Assembly: GCA_039808845.1 (NCBI GenBank)
Contig: JBDHTS010000037.1
Location: 1 to 20,706, forward strand
Direction: 5' to 3'
Length of the DNA stretch: 20,706 nt
Source: JBDHTS01 sp039808845
GTDB taxonomy: Bacteria > Pseudomonadota > Alphaproteobacteria > Micavibrionales > Micavibrionaceae
Below, piece by piece: positions 15,133 to 20,706 of this stretch. The notes beneath the pieces are model-generated. The model was not told where the DNA came from and made no database searches. It saw only the letters and a program-made list of their open reading frames with translations. How positions within the stretch are numbered: the first letter of the stretch is position 1; the number at the start of each line of letters is the position of its first letter. The translations under genes were made by a program, and so were the position numbers.

Positions 15133-15633
15133 GTGGCCCCAAACACTGGACAGCTCAGTGCGCTTATTAAAGGTCATAAGGCCAAGCTGCCTAAAACCAA
15201 ATCCATACAAGATTCATTTGACGACTTCTATACCAGCGTCGAGCAATTGTTAGAGGACATTGCTAATGATGCGAAGGAGCGCGCAGAATTTCGGGAGGCG
15301 TTAACAGAGAACCTTAGAGAACGTACAACGGAGATAAAGTCTCTGCGTTCAGCCAGAAAGATCCTGCTTTGTATAGGTGGAGGCATGTGCATTATTGTAA
15401 TGTCCATGTTCTATTTTGTGCTGCTGTGTCCATTCTCCGTTTTGCATGTTGGCACGTTTCGTCATGAAGCCGCACAAGTTGCGTTCATTTCAGCAAGCTT
15501 TGTTTCCTCGTTTGGCTTAATTGCGATTATTCTGCGAGGAATTCTTAAAAACAGTGAGGCTGATAGCGGTCATATAGTACCTGACGGCATAAAAATGATT
15601 GCTGATATATGGAGCGGCCCCCACAAACCGTAG
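15133..15633 (+). CDS. Two-helix membrane protein, candidate PanT toxin
   Basis: A 166-aa protein: a polar, partly coiled-coil N-terminal region (about residues 25-75, SFDDFYTSVEQLLEDIANDAKERAEF), a first membrane helix at about 76-100 (ILLCIGGGMCIIVMSMFYFVLLCPF), a short loop, a second helix at about 113-138 (AAQVAFISASFVSSFGLIAIILRGIL), and a short tail. It begins with GTG three bases after the antitoxin stop, with CGGAG at 15118-15122 as ribosome site, so translation is coupled. Membrane proteins are among the known toxin types neutralised by Panacea antitoxins, so depolarisation of the inner membrane is a reasonable guess. No match to a named toxin family is claimed. It ends one base from a convergent gene. 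Confidence 0.7.
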   Translation: MAPNTGQLSALIKGHKAKLPKTKSIQDSFDDFYTSVEQLLEDIANDAKERAEFREALTENLRERTTEIKSLRSARKILLCIGGGMCIIVMSMFYFVLLCPFSVLHVGTFRHEAAQVAFISASFVSSFGLIAIILRGILKNSEADSGHIVPDGIKMIADIWSGPHKP

Positions 15634-15634
15634 C

Positions 15635-16066
15635 TCAGTCGCTAATGCACCAAACCTGCACCTTCCCCTTTTCCTCAACAGACACCACCCGCCCTTGATC
15701 CCGCTGCGCCCGCAAGGTCGCACTGACGCGCCGGTTAATCACGCGGGTAAGCACCTTGTCATGCGCCTTCATGCCCTTCTCCCGCATGACCTCCCTTGTA
15801 ATCTCCGCCACGGTCATAGGACGCCCGCCGAGCCGTAAGACCTCATAGACCAGCCGCAGGGACTCCCCGCGTCCCGCCCATGTGCCGGGCCGGGTTTTGG
15901 ATATCTCCGCGTTCTCAAGCTGAATTTCCGGCTGGAACTCCCTGATTGTCGCGTCCAGATGTTCAAGGGTAAGCATCATATGCTTGATCTCGGCACGGCA
16001 TTCTTCAATGCGTCCGGTAATCTCGCGCCTACGGTTTAAAAGGGCTGATAATACGTCCTCGGTCAT
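15635..16066 (-). CDS. Coiled-coil/winged-helix-like hypothetical protein, 143 aa (transposon cargo)
   Basis: The N-terminal third is a likely coiled coil (residues 5-45, LSALLNRRREITGRIEECRAEI...). A Pro/Gly linker with TRPGTWAGRGES is followed by a C-terminal region (about 68-143) with a winged-helix look: LRLVYEVLRLGGRPMTVAEITREVM, then RVSATLRAQRDQGRVVSVEEKGKVQVWCI. The middle 'GGRPMTVAEI' pattern is common in regulators that sense a repeat or end sequence. I infer a DNA-binding role, perhaps at the nearby right transposon end, but this is not shown. There is no ribosome site; a TAATAT box at 16074-16079 (minus strand) lies seven bases before the ATG, so the message may be leaderless. Confidence 0.7.
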   Translation of the reverse strand: MTEDVLSALLNRRREITGRIEECRAEIKHMMLTLEHLDATIREFQPEIQLENAEISKTRPGTWAGRGESLRLVYEVLRLGGRPMTVAEITREVMREKGMKAHDKVLTRVINRRVSATLRAQRDQGRVVSVEEKGKVQVWCISD

Positions 16067-16107
16067 GGTATGATATTAACAAGACCGGGAGAAAGGGCAG
16101 AGAGGCC

Positions 16108-16133
16108 GCTTGGTGTATTTGCTACATAATACC
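16108..16133 (-). repeat. Right terminal inverted repeat of the transposon
   Basis: Exact reverse complement of 11194-11219, ending ...GCTACATAATACC at the junction with the right copy of the target repeat. Confidence 0.95.
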
Positions 16134-16143
16134 GGAAGTCTCC
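16134..16143. repeat. Target-site direct repeat, right copy
   Basis: GGAAGTCTCC, identical to 11184-11193. The comM frame resumes at ATG 16144 directly after it, which shows that the left copy plus this continuation is the pre-insertion sequence. Confidence 0.93.
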
Positions 16144-16920
16144 ATGGTGCACTCGCTCGCCGGATCGCTGCCCGAAGGCGGGCTGCTCAGGAACAGGCCG
16201 TTCCGCGATCCCCATCATTCCGCGTCCCTGCCCGCCCTGGTGGGCGGCGGCATCAAGGCGAAGCCGGGAGAGATCAGCCTCGCGCATCACGGCGTGCTGT
16301 TCCTCGACGAACTGCCCGAATTCGCGCGCCCGACGCTCGAATCCCTGCGCCAGCCTCTGGAAACCGGGCAGGCGGTCGTGGCGCGCGCCTACCATCACGT
16401 GACCTATCCGGCCCGGTTCCAGCTGATCGCCGCCATGAACCCGTGCCGGTGCGGCCATCTGGGGGATCCCGGTCTGGAATGCACCAAGGCCCCGCGCTGC
16501 GCCGCCGATTATCAGGCAAAGATTTCCGGCCCGCTGCTCGACCGCATCGACTTGCAGGTCGACGTGCCCGCCGTGCCGGTCAGCGCCCTGGCCACGGCAC
16601 CGGCGGGAGAGCCTTCCGCCGCCGTGGCCGCGCGGGTGGCAGCGGCGCGGGAGATCCAGAGGGTCCGCCAGGATGGCGCTTTGAACGCCGTCCTGTCTCC
16701 GGCAGACATAGAAAGAAATATCGTTCTTCAGGACGATGCAAGCGACCTTCTGGCCCAGGCGGCGGAGCGTCTGAAACTCTCGGCGCGGGGATACCATCGC
16801 CTGCTCCGCGTCGCGCGGACGATCGCGGATTTATCCGGTGGGGCCGAAGCCCTGACACGCACGCATATTGGCGAAGCGTTGTCCTATCGGCGGATGCGTA
16901 TGACTGAACAGAAAATATAG
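16144..16920 (+). pseudogene. comM: comM (YifB) 3' part, separated from its start
   Basis: The last 258 codons of ComM: MVHSLAG, then FRDPHHSASLPALVGGG, Walker B GVLFLDELPEF, sensor region RFQLIAAMNPCRCGHLGDP, the DRIDLQVDVP segment, and the C-terminal helical domain ending LSYRRMRMTEQKI. Fused in frame to codons 1-246 it gives 504 aa, the normal ComM length. The fragment starts with an ATG that was internal in the intact gene and has no ribosome site of its own, so production of a separate C-terminal half is doubtful. No other damage is visible, which again points to a recent insertion. Confidence 0.93.
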
Positions 16921-16969
16921 TATTTTCAAGGATTTTCGTTGGTCTCATCTTTAAAAAACACCATTTTCA

Positions 16970-16998
16970 TTGCGCCAGAACCGTTAACACGGTAAAAT
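16970..16998 (+). promoter_or_regulatory. Probable promoter of the 349-aa gene
   Basis: TTGCGC (16970-16975), 17-bp spacer, TAAAAT (16993-16998), in the AT-rich gap after comM and 60 bases before the next start. The metE promoter at 19820-19848 has the same TTGCG-17 layout, which adds some weight. Confidence 0.45.
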
Positions 16999-17058
16999 AG
17001 TTAAAATTTAAATGGTTATGTTTTGGTGGTTTCAAGATAAAGGAGAGTTGAGGCGGTA

Positions 17059-18108
17059 ATGCCTTTAGAATCCTTAGCAACGGCAGGCGACGCATTGGCC
17101 GCAAGGTTGAATGCATCAGGAACTGTTGAGCCTCTGTCTGACCTGTCGACAACGCCCAGACAAGGCCTTTTCAGCGGACTGAATGGTTTTTATGACCGTG
17201 CTACGAACCTGAACGGTTTGATAATGGACCAGGATCCGGACCGTTATTCTATCGCTCCGGGCGTAAGCGGTCTGACGCATTTTACTCCCGCTCCGCCTGT
17301 GTTCTGGAATAATGCTTTCATTAACCGCAACCGGAATGCCGATCCCGCAGCAGCATCGACAAGCCAGACTCCGCAAGCCATTCCAGATCTGACTCATCAG
17401 ATAGCGTTAGTTGATGCAGCCCTGAATGCCAAAGGCTCCGTCAAACCTGACAACACCAAGACTTTCGTCGCAAGCGTCAATGCCGGTGACCTCGCGCAGC
17501 GGAACATGGACAATCTTGATGCTACGACCAAGGGCCTGATCGCCATGGCTGAAATCGTCAAAGCAACGAAAGGGCCTGGAAATACAGGACAATTCACCCT
17601 GACAGGTGGCATGGCTGTTTTGGGCAATGCCGCTCTTCGCACGGCATTGAACAATTCGGCTATTTCCCCGGCGGCAGGGGCTGTCATTCAGGCCGCCATG
17701 GAAATGACGCCCGAAATGGTGATCCGTAGTAACAGCACGCCTGTCCTCCGTCCAGGACGCGGCAACGATACAAGCGTATACAGCAGTCAGCCCGGGTATT
17801 CCGGTTCGGCACCCGATGCGCAACCTTATCAGCCGGTTGCCTTCACTACGGGACCTTCCAGAGATCATGAGCCTGTGGTGTCTCATCACGACATTGATAA
17901 GCTGGATCTGAATGCCATGTACCGCGATATTGAAGCTTTGCATATCCAGGCTTCCCAGGCGGTCGATCTGATGCAGCACCGCCAAGAGAATGGTGTTACT
18001 ATCGGCCAGAACGAAGCCGTCGAACTGGCCTCGACCCGCCCGGGAGCAGAAGAGCGCATGGCAGTTGGCCCACAAGCCATTCGATATTTCGATCTAAAGC
18101 CCGGTTAG
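17059..18108 (+). CDS. Hypothetical protein, 349 aa
   Basis: Unrecognised. The protein has no signal peptide and no membrane helix. Residues 1-110 are Pro/Asn/Thr-rich and probably loose. Residues about 111-225 contain a helical, Ala-rich region (IALVDAALNAKGSVKPDN, then LIAMAEIVKATKGPGNTG, and AVLGNAALRTALNNSAISPAAGAVIQAAMEM). Residues 226-275 are again Pro/Ser-rich, and the tail from about 276 is helical (DKLDLNAMYRDIEALHIQASQAVDLMQHRQENG). Two ordered parts joined by low-complexity stretches could suit an exported or scaffold protein lacking a classical signal. AAGGAG and GAGG stretches precede the ATG. It stands alone, 95 bases before a diguanylate cyclase gene on the same strand, so a shared role in signalling or surface behaviour is possible but unproven. 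Confidence 0.7.
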   Translation: MPLESLATAGDALAARLNASGTVEPLSDLSTTPRQGLFSGLNGFYDRATNLNGLIMDQDPDRYSIAPGVSGLTHFTPAPPVFWNNAFINRNRNADPAAASTSQTPQAIPDLTHQIALVDAALNAKGSVKPDNTKTFVASVNAGDLAQRNMDNLDATTKGLIAMAEIVKATKGPGNTGQFTLTGGMAVLGNAALRTALNNSAISPAAGAVIQAAMEMTPEMVIRSNSTPVLRPGRGNDTSVYSSQPGYSGSAPDAQPYQPVAFTTGPSRDHEPVVSHHDIDKLDLNAMYRDIEALHIQASQAVDLMQHRQENGVTIGQNEAVELASTRPGAEERMAVGPQAIRYFDLKPG

Positions 18109-18203
18109 GGCATTCTTTGAACTGCCTTTTCTGAGATTCCCCCTTCCCGTGCCCCGGACATATGATAAAGTCTTAAGTCCGATGGTCAGGGTTTAATCAC
18201 GCC

Positions 18204-19250
18204 ATGCAATATTCGCACGACAGGAAACAGGCTCGGGAACATGCCGATTCCGCGCTGGAGCGTATCGAGCGCGAAACCCTGCCCGCAACGCCGGATATCT
18301 TCGAACTCTGGTACTGCTATTTCGCGGGGCAGAGCGCGGAAGTCACGCGCGCCATCGACATTCTGATCGCCAACAACCAGAAAATCACCGAAGACCGGTG
18401 CCGTGAGCTGTATCACCGGTTCCTGAGCGATTCCCAGACGGAAGAAACCGTCCGCCGCGCGGGCGACCAGATCAACGCCACGCTGCAGACCGTCAGCGGC
18501 GTCGTGCAGGACGTCAAAAGCGCGACGAGCGAATACAGCGGCAAGCTGGAAGACGTGTCGGACCAGATCGACTCGATCAAAAGCCCGGCGGAGCTGAAAG
18601 CCCTGGTGCAGTCGATGATGAGCGACGCCGACGCCATGGTGGCCCGCAACCAGAAGCTGGAGGCCGAGCTGGACCGGTCGTCCCATGTGATGGAGGAATT
18701 GCAGCGTGATCTGGAAACCGTGCGCAAGGAGGCGATGACGGACGGCCTGACCGGCCTTTCCAACCGCAAGGCGTTCGACGCGGCCATCCGGCGCGTGGCG
18801 GAGGAAGCGGCGGAGTCGGGCGGCACGTTCTCCCTCCTGATGGTCGACATCGATTATTTCAAGAATTTCAACGACAATTTCGGGCACCAGATCGGAGACC
18901 AGGTTCTGCGACTTGTCGCCCGCACCCTGACGGATGGGGTCAAGGGCCGCGATATCGCGGCGCGCTATGGCGGAGAGGAATTCGCGATCATCCTGCCTGA
19001 TACACCGCTGGATGCAGGCGTCCATGTCGGCAACACGCTGCGCAAGGTCGTAGCCACCAAGGATGTCATTAACCGCAACACCAGCGAAAAGCTGGGCCGG
19101 ATCACCATGTCGGTCGGGGCGGCGGAATGGCGTCCGGGAGAAAACATTACAGACCTGATTGAGCGAGCCGATGCCGCGTTATATACCGCCAAGCATAACG
19201 GGCGGAATCAGGTCGCCGCCGCGCCGACGCCCGGCACGGCCAAAAAGTAA
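18204..19250 (+). CDS. GGDEF-domain diguanylate cyclase
   Basis: A 348-aa soluble protein. The N-terminal part (1-170) contains helical segments, with a long coiled-coil-like stretch at about 85-170. The GGDEF domain (about 174-340) starts with the usual DGLTGLSNRKAFD, has the metal-binding VDIDYFKNFND (D215), the active site RYGGEEF (GGEEF at 256-260), and ends SVGAAEW...ADAALYTAKHNGRNQV. It should make cyclic di-GMP from two GTP. The allosteric product-inhibition site, RxxD just before GGEEF, reads KGRD (K247, D250), so feedback inhibition may be weak. There is no membrane segment or PAS/GAF sensor; the N-terminal helices probably control dimer formation. No strong ribosome site precedes ATG 18204. 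Confidence 0.92.
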   Translation: MQYSHDRKQAREHADSALERIERETLPATPDIFELWYCYFAGQSAEVTRAIDILIANNQKITEDRCRELYHRFLSDSQTEETVRRAGDQINATLQTVSGVVQDVKSATSEYSGKLEDVSDQIDSIKSPAELKALVQSMMSDADAMVARNQKLEAELDRSSHVMEELQRDLETVRKEAMTDGLTGLSNRKAFDAAIRRVAEEAAESGGTFSLLMVDIDYFKNFNDNFGHQIGDQVLRLVARTLTDGVKGRDIAARYGGEEFAIILPDTPLDAGVHVGNTLRKVVATKDVINRNTSEKLGRITMSVGAAEWRPGENITDLIERADAALYTAKHNGRNQVAAAPTPGTAKK

Positions 19251-19457
19251 TCAGCAGCATTCGCCTTTGGGATTGGTGTGATCGTCTGATTCCCCGTGAT
19301 CGTGGCCGCAATGTTCATCATGCACATGATGATGGTGATGACCACAACAACTGCCGTCCGCGTTATGGATATGGCTGTGAGGCAGAACCGAACCGGAGAG
19401 AGACATAGTCGTTGACCCCATCAGGCTGCGTTTCATCCAGTCGAACTTTTTACTCAT
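19251..19457 (-). CDS. His/Cys-rich putative metal-binding small protein, 68 aa
   Basis: From ATG 19457 (MSKKFDWMKRSLMGSTTMS), with GAGG nine bases upstream. The C-terminal 42 residues hold 13 His and 5 Cys, including a run of five His (CCGHHHHHVHDEHCGHDHGE) and a final CC. Such composition is known from nickel/zinc/copper storage or delivery proteins and His-rich tails of metallochaperones, so metal binding is likely and metal identity unknown. The short N-terminus is basic, with a weak hydrophobic stretch, not a clear signal peptide. A frame reaching upstream to 19694 is possible, but its extra residues cover the promoter and dyads and lack protein-like composition. It has its own promoter and lies tail to tail with the diguanylate cyclase gene, with stops adjacent. 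Confidence 0.72.
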   Translation of the reverse strand: MSKKFDWMKRSLMGSTTMSLSGSVLPHSHIHNADGSCCGHHHHHVHDEHCGHDHGESDDHTNPKGECC

Positions 19458-19485
19458 CTCATTGATCCTCTTACATATTCTCGCC

Positions 19486-19545
19486 ATCATATAGAAAACA
19501 TGGACGAACGTAAAGATTCCTGTCGACACAGGACATAATATTATG
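19486..19545 (-). promoter_or_regulatory. Promoter and upstream dyads of the His-rich gene
   Basis: On the minus strand TTTACG (19509-19514), 17-bp spacer, TATGAT (19486-19491). Directly upstream are two adjacent dyads: CCTGT-CGAC-ACAGG (19519-19532) and the perfect palindrome CATAATATTATG (19534-19545). The second is AT-rich, like sites used by Fur-family metal regulators, so metal control is a fair hypothesis. Confidence 0.5.
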
Positions 19546-19635
19546 CTGTACTGCAAAAAATTCAGGGTGGAAAGGGGAACGGCAATATCGTTCCGGACGT
19601 TCTTCCTTGGGCAGTCATCATAGAAAGATCTAACC

Positions 19636-19743
19636 ATGCATATGATCGAAGAGAGTATTGATACAGGTTTTGCCTGGTATGATCCGAGCGGCATTTTAAG
19701 CTTTCGGGCGAAAGATATCCCGTCGACGGATTTAAAATATTAA
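19636..19743 (+). CDS. Possible 35-aa ORF upstream of the terminator
   Basis: ATG 19636 to TAA 19741-19743 encodes MHMIEESIDTGFAWYDPSG followed by ILSFRAKDIPSTDLKY. It is bounded upstream by an in-frame TAG at 19621 and has no clear ribosome site. A strong terminator follows 27 bases after the stop, which suggests that something on this strand is transcribed here. It contains only two Met codons, at the start, so it does not look like a methionine attenuation leader for metE. A short hairpin CTTTCGGGCGAAAG (19701-19714) lies within it. Confidence 0.25.
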   Translation: MHMIEESIDTGFAWYDPSGILSFRAKDIPSTDLKY

Positions 19744-19769
19744 TGATTTCAGCGGCTGTGCGCCGACAC

Positions 19770-19801
19770 AAAAAACCCCGGAAATGCTCCGGGGTTTTTT
19801 G
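19770..19801. terminator. Rho-independent terminator, probably bidirectional
   Basis: CCCCGGA (19776-19782), loop AATGC, TCCGGGG (19788-19794), then TTTTTT; an A-run precedes the stem, so the mirror strand also works. It insulates metE from transcription coming from the left. Confidence 0.93.
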
Positions 19802-19819
19802 TTTAAAGCTGCGGCATGC

Positions 19820-19848
19820 TTGCGATCCCGATCGGTCTGCGCTTTAAT
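19820..19848 (+). promoter_or_regulatory. Probable metE promoter
   Basis: TTGCGA (19820-19825), 17-bp spacer, TTTAAT (19843-19848), right after the terminator. The transcript would start near 19855 and have a leader of about 28 bases, too short for a riboswitch after the start point. The spacer contains the partial dyad CGATCCCGATCG, a possible regulator site. Confidence 0.55.
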
Positions 19849-19882
19849 GCAAAGCACAACATCAAAAAAAGAGGAACCTAAG

Positions 19883-20706
19883 ATGGTTATGGCCCTGAAC
19901 CTCGGTTTTCCGCGCATCGGCGTCAACCGCGAACTCAAGAAAGCGCAGGAAGCGTTCTGGAAGGGCAAGGCCAGCGCGGCGGAACTGCAGGCCACGGCAA
20001 AGGAACTGCGCCTGCGCCACTGGACCCTGCAGAAAAGCGCGGGCATATCCTATCTTCCCTGCAACGATTTCTCCTTCTACGATCAGGTGCTGGACATGTC
20101 CTGCCTGCTCGGCTGCATCCCGTCGCGCTACGGCTGGAAGGGCGGCAATATCGATCTCGATACTTACTTCGCCATGGCGCGGGGCCGCCAGGCGAACGGG
20201 CAGGACGTGCCCGCGGCGGAAATGACAAAATGGTTCGACACCAATTATCACTACATCGTCCCGGAATTTGAAAAAGGGCAGGCGTTCAAGCTGTCCAGCA
20301 CCAAGATCTTCGACGAGTTCGCGGAGATGAAGGCGGCTGGATTCGACGGCTATCCCGTCCTGATCGGCCCTGTGACCTATATCCATCTCGGCAAGGCGAA
20401 ATACGATTCCTTCGAGCCTAAGGAGATCATGGAACGCCTGCTGCCCGTTTACGAAGAGATCCTGAAGAAACTGGCGGCGCAGGGCGCCGAGTGGGTGCAG
20501 ATCGACGAGCCCTATCTGGCGATGGATCTGTGCGACGGCGCGCGCGGAGCGTACAAGGCCGCCTATGACCGCCTCGCCAAAGCCGTGCCGGGGCTCAACA
20601 TCATGCTGGCGACCTATTTCGAAGGGCTGCGCGACAACCTGGATGCCGCGTTCGCCTTGCCGGTCACGGCGCTGCATGTCGACCTCGTCCGCGCGCCGGG
20701 TCAGCT
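19883..20706 (+). CDS. metE: Cobalamin-independent methionine synthase, N-terminal part (runs off the window)
   Basis: 274 codons of a protein that is normally about 750-770 aa. It begins MVMALNLGFPRIGVNRELKKAQEAFWKGK, the standard MetE opening (FPRxGxxRELKKAxExxW), and continues with LPCNDFSFYDQVLDM, the MTKWFDTNYHYIVPE motif, LIGPVTYIHLGK, and VQIDEPYLAMD. MetE transfers a methyl group from 5-methyltetrahydrofolate (polyglutamate) to homocysteine, giving methionine without vitamin B12. The zinc-binding catalytic residues lie in the missing C-terminal half. GAGGAA at 19871-19876 is a good ribosome site six bases before the ATG; a second ATG two codons later is also possible. A terminator and promoter directly upstream make it an independent unit. 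Confidence 0.95.
   Translation, partial: MVMALNLGFPRIGVNRELKKAQEAFWKGKASAAELQATAKELRLRHWTLQKSAGISYLPCNDFSFYDQVLDMSCLLGCIPSRYGWKGGNIDLDTYFAMARGRQANGQDVPAAEMTKWFDTNYHYIVPEFEKGQAFKLSSTKIFDEFAEMKAAGFDGYPVLIGPVTYIHLGKAKYDSFEPKEIMERLLPVYEEILKKLAAQGAEWVQIDEPYLAMDLCDGARGAYKAAYDRLAKAVPGLNIMLATYFEGLRDNLDAAFALPVTALHVDLVRAPGQ

Larger units (their letters stand above)
11194..16133. mobile_element. 4.94-kb IS1595-family (ISXO2-like) transposon with passenger genes, inserted in comM
   Basis: The element is bounded by perfect 26-bp inverted repeats (11194-11219, 16108-16133) and a flanking direct repeat. It carries a DDE transposase with zinc ribbon at 13590-14552. Gene order from the left is: membrane-anchored unknown (-), membrane unknown (+), 57-aa ORF (-), zinc-ribbon-like protein (+), DUF6471-like regulator (-), transposase (+), Panacea antitoxin (+), membrane toxin candidate (+), winged-helix-like protein (-). 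IS1595 members are known for carrying passenger genes, but this many is towards the large end. Several cargo genes are AT-richer than the host genes on either side, consistent with recent transfer. Repeats are perfect and the restored comM frame is clean, so the insertion looks young. Confidence 0.93.
19458..19882. other. 425-base intergenic region between the His-rich gene and metE
   Basis: No secure gene is present. From left to right it holds the ribosome site, promoter and dyads of the His-rich gene, a doubtful 35-aa ORF, a strong terminator, the metE promoter and the metE ribosome site. I found no SAM or cobalamin riboswitch in it. Confidence 0.6.

Noticed and set aside
16063..16797. Minus-strand frame crossing the right transposon end into comM
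   Set aside because: It spans the junction of element and host gene and is a shadow of the comM 3' part.
19802..19882. SAM or cobalamin riboswitch controlling metE
   Set aside because: No SAM-II or cobalamin core sequence seen, and the leader after the likely start point is only about 28 bases.
1..20706. CRISPR array, tRNA or rRNA gene
   Set aside because: No regularly spaced direct repeats, cloverleaf with CCA-type end, or rRNA-like sequence was found by eye.

Overview
The window looks like chromosomal DNA from a moderately GC-rich alphaproteobacterium. The visible reasons are a SerC N-terminus of the alphaproteobacterial type (SSGPCAKRPGW...), serC and serB lying head to head, a CPA2 antiporter followed by CorA, and a soluble-signalling style diguanylate cyclase. 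I cannot name the genus; an order such as Micavibrionales or Rhodospirillales is only a guess.

Layout. (1) Bases 1-1586: serine biosynthesis, with the 5' end of serC on the minus strand and, on the plus strand, a 99-aa unknown gene followed by serB. (2) 1654-2541: a stand-alone ClpA/ClpB D1-like AAA+ protein. (3) 2538-4266, minus strand: an RsmC-like methyltransferase overlapping a HAD phosphatase. (4) 4331-6457, minus strand: a 708-aa RTX/DUF4114 protein, probably exported by type I secretion. (5) 6666-10362, plus strand: three membrane transport genes (MATE, CPA2 antiporter, CorA). (6) 10456-16920: comM (YifB-type AAA+/Mg-chelatase family), cut in two by a 4.94-kb transposon. (7) 17059-19250: a 349-aa orphan gene and a GGDEF diguanylate cyclase. 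(8) 19251-19457, minus strand: a His/Cys-rich small protein. (9) 19883 to the end: metE, cut off by the window edge.

The transposon is the most striking part. It has perfect 26-bp terminal inverted repeats (11194-11219 and 16108-16133) and a flanking direct repeat GGAAGTCTCC, which contains an 8-bp duplication of the size usual for the IS1595 family. Joining the flanks after removal of the element and one repeat copy restores an uninterrupted 504-codon comM frame. Inside are an ISXO2/IS1595-type DDE transposase and eight other genes, unusually many for an insertion sequence. Two of these form a tight operon: a Panacea-domain antitoxin followed three bases later by a two-helix membrane protein, which fits a PanA-PanT toxin-antitoxin pair carried as cargo.

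The transposase is divergent from a small DUF6471-like helix-turn-helix protein. Their two promoters share overlapping -35 boxes, and each -10 box lies under a CATCATAT/GATG palindrome whose centres are 43 bp apart. This is a symmetrical switch by which the DUF6471 protein could control both itself and the transposase. The whole unit therefore looks like a self-regulated, addiction-stabilised transposon sitting in comM, the same gene that hosts AbaR islands in Acinetobacter, though apparently reached by an unrelated element.
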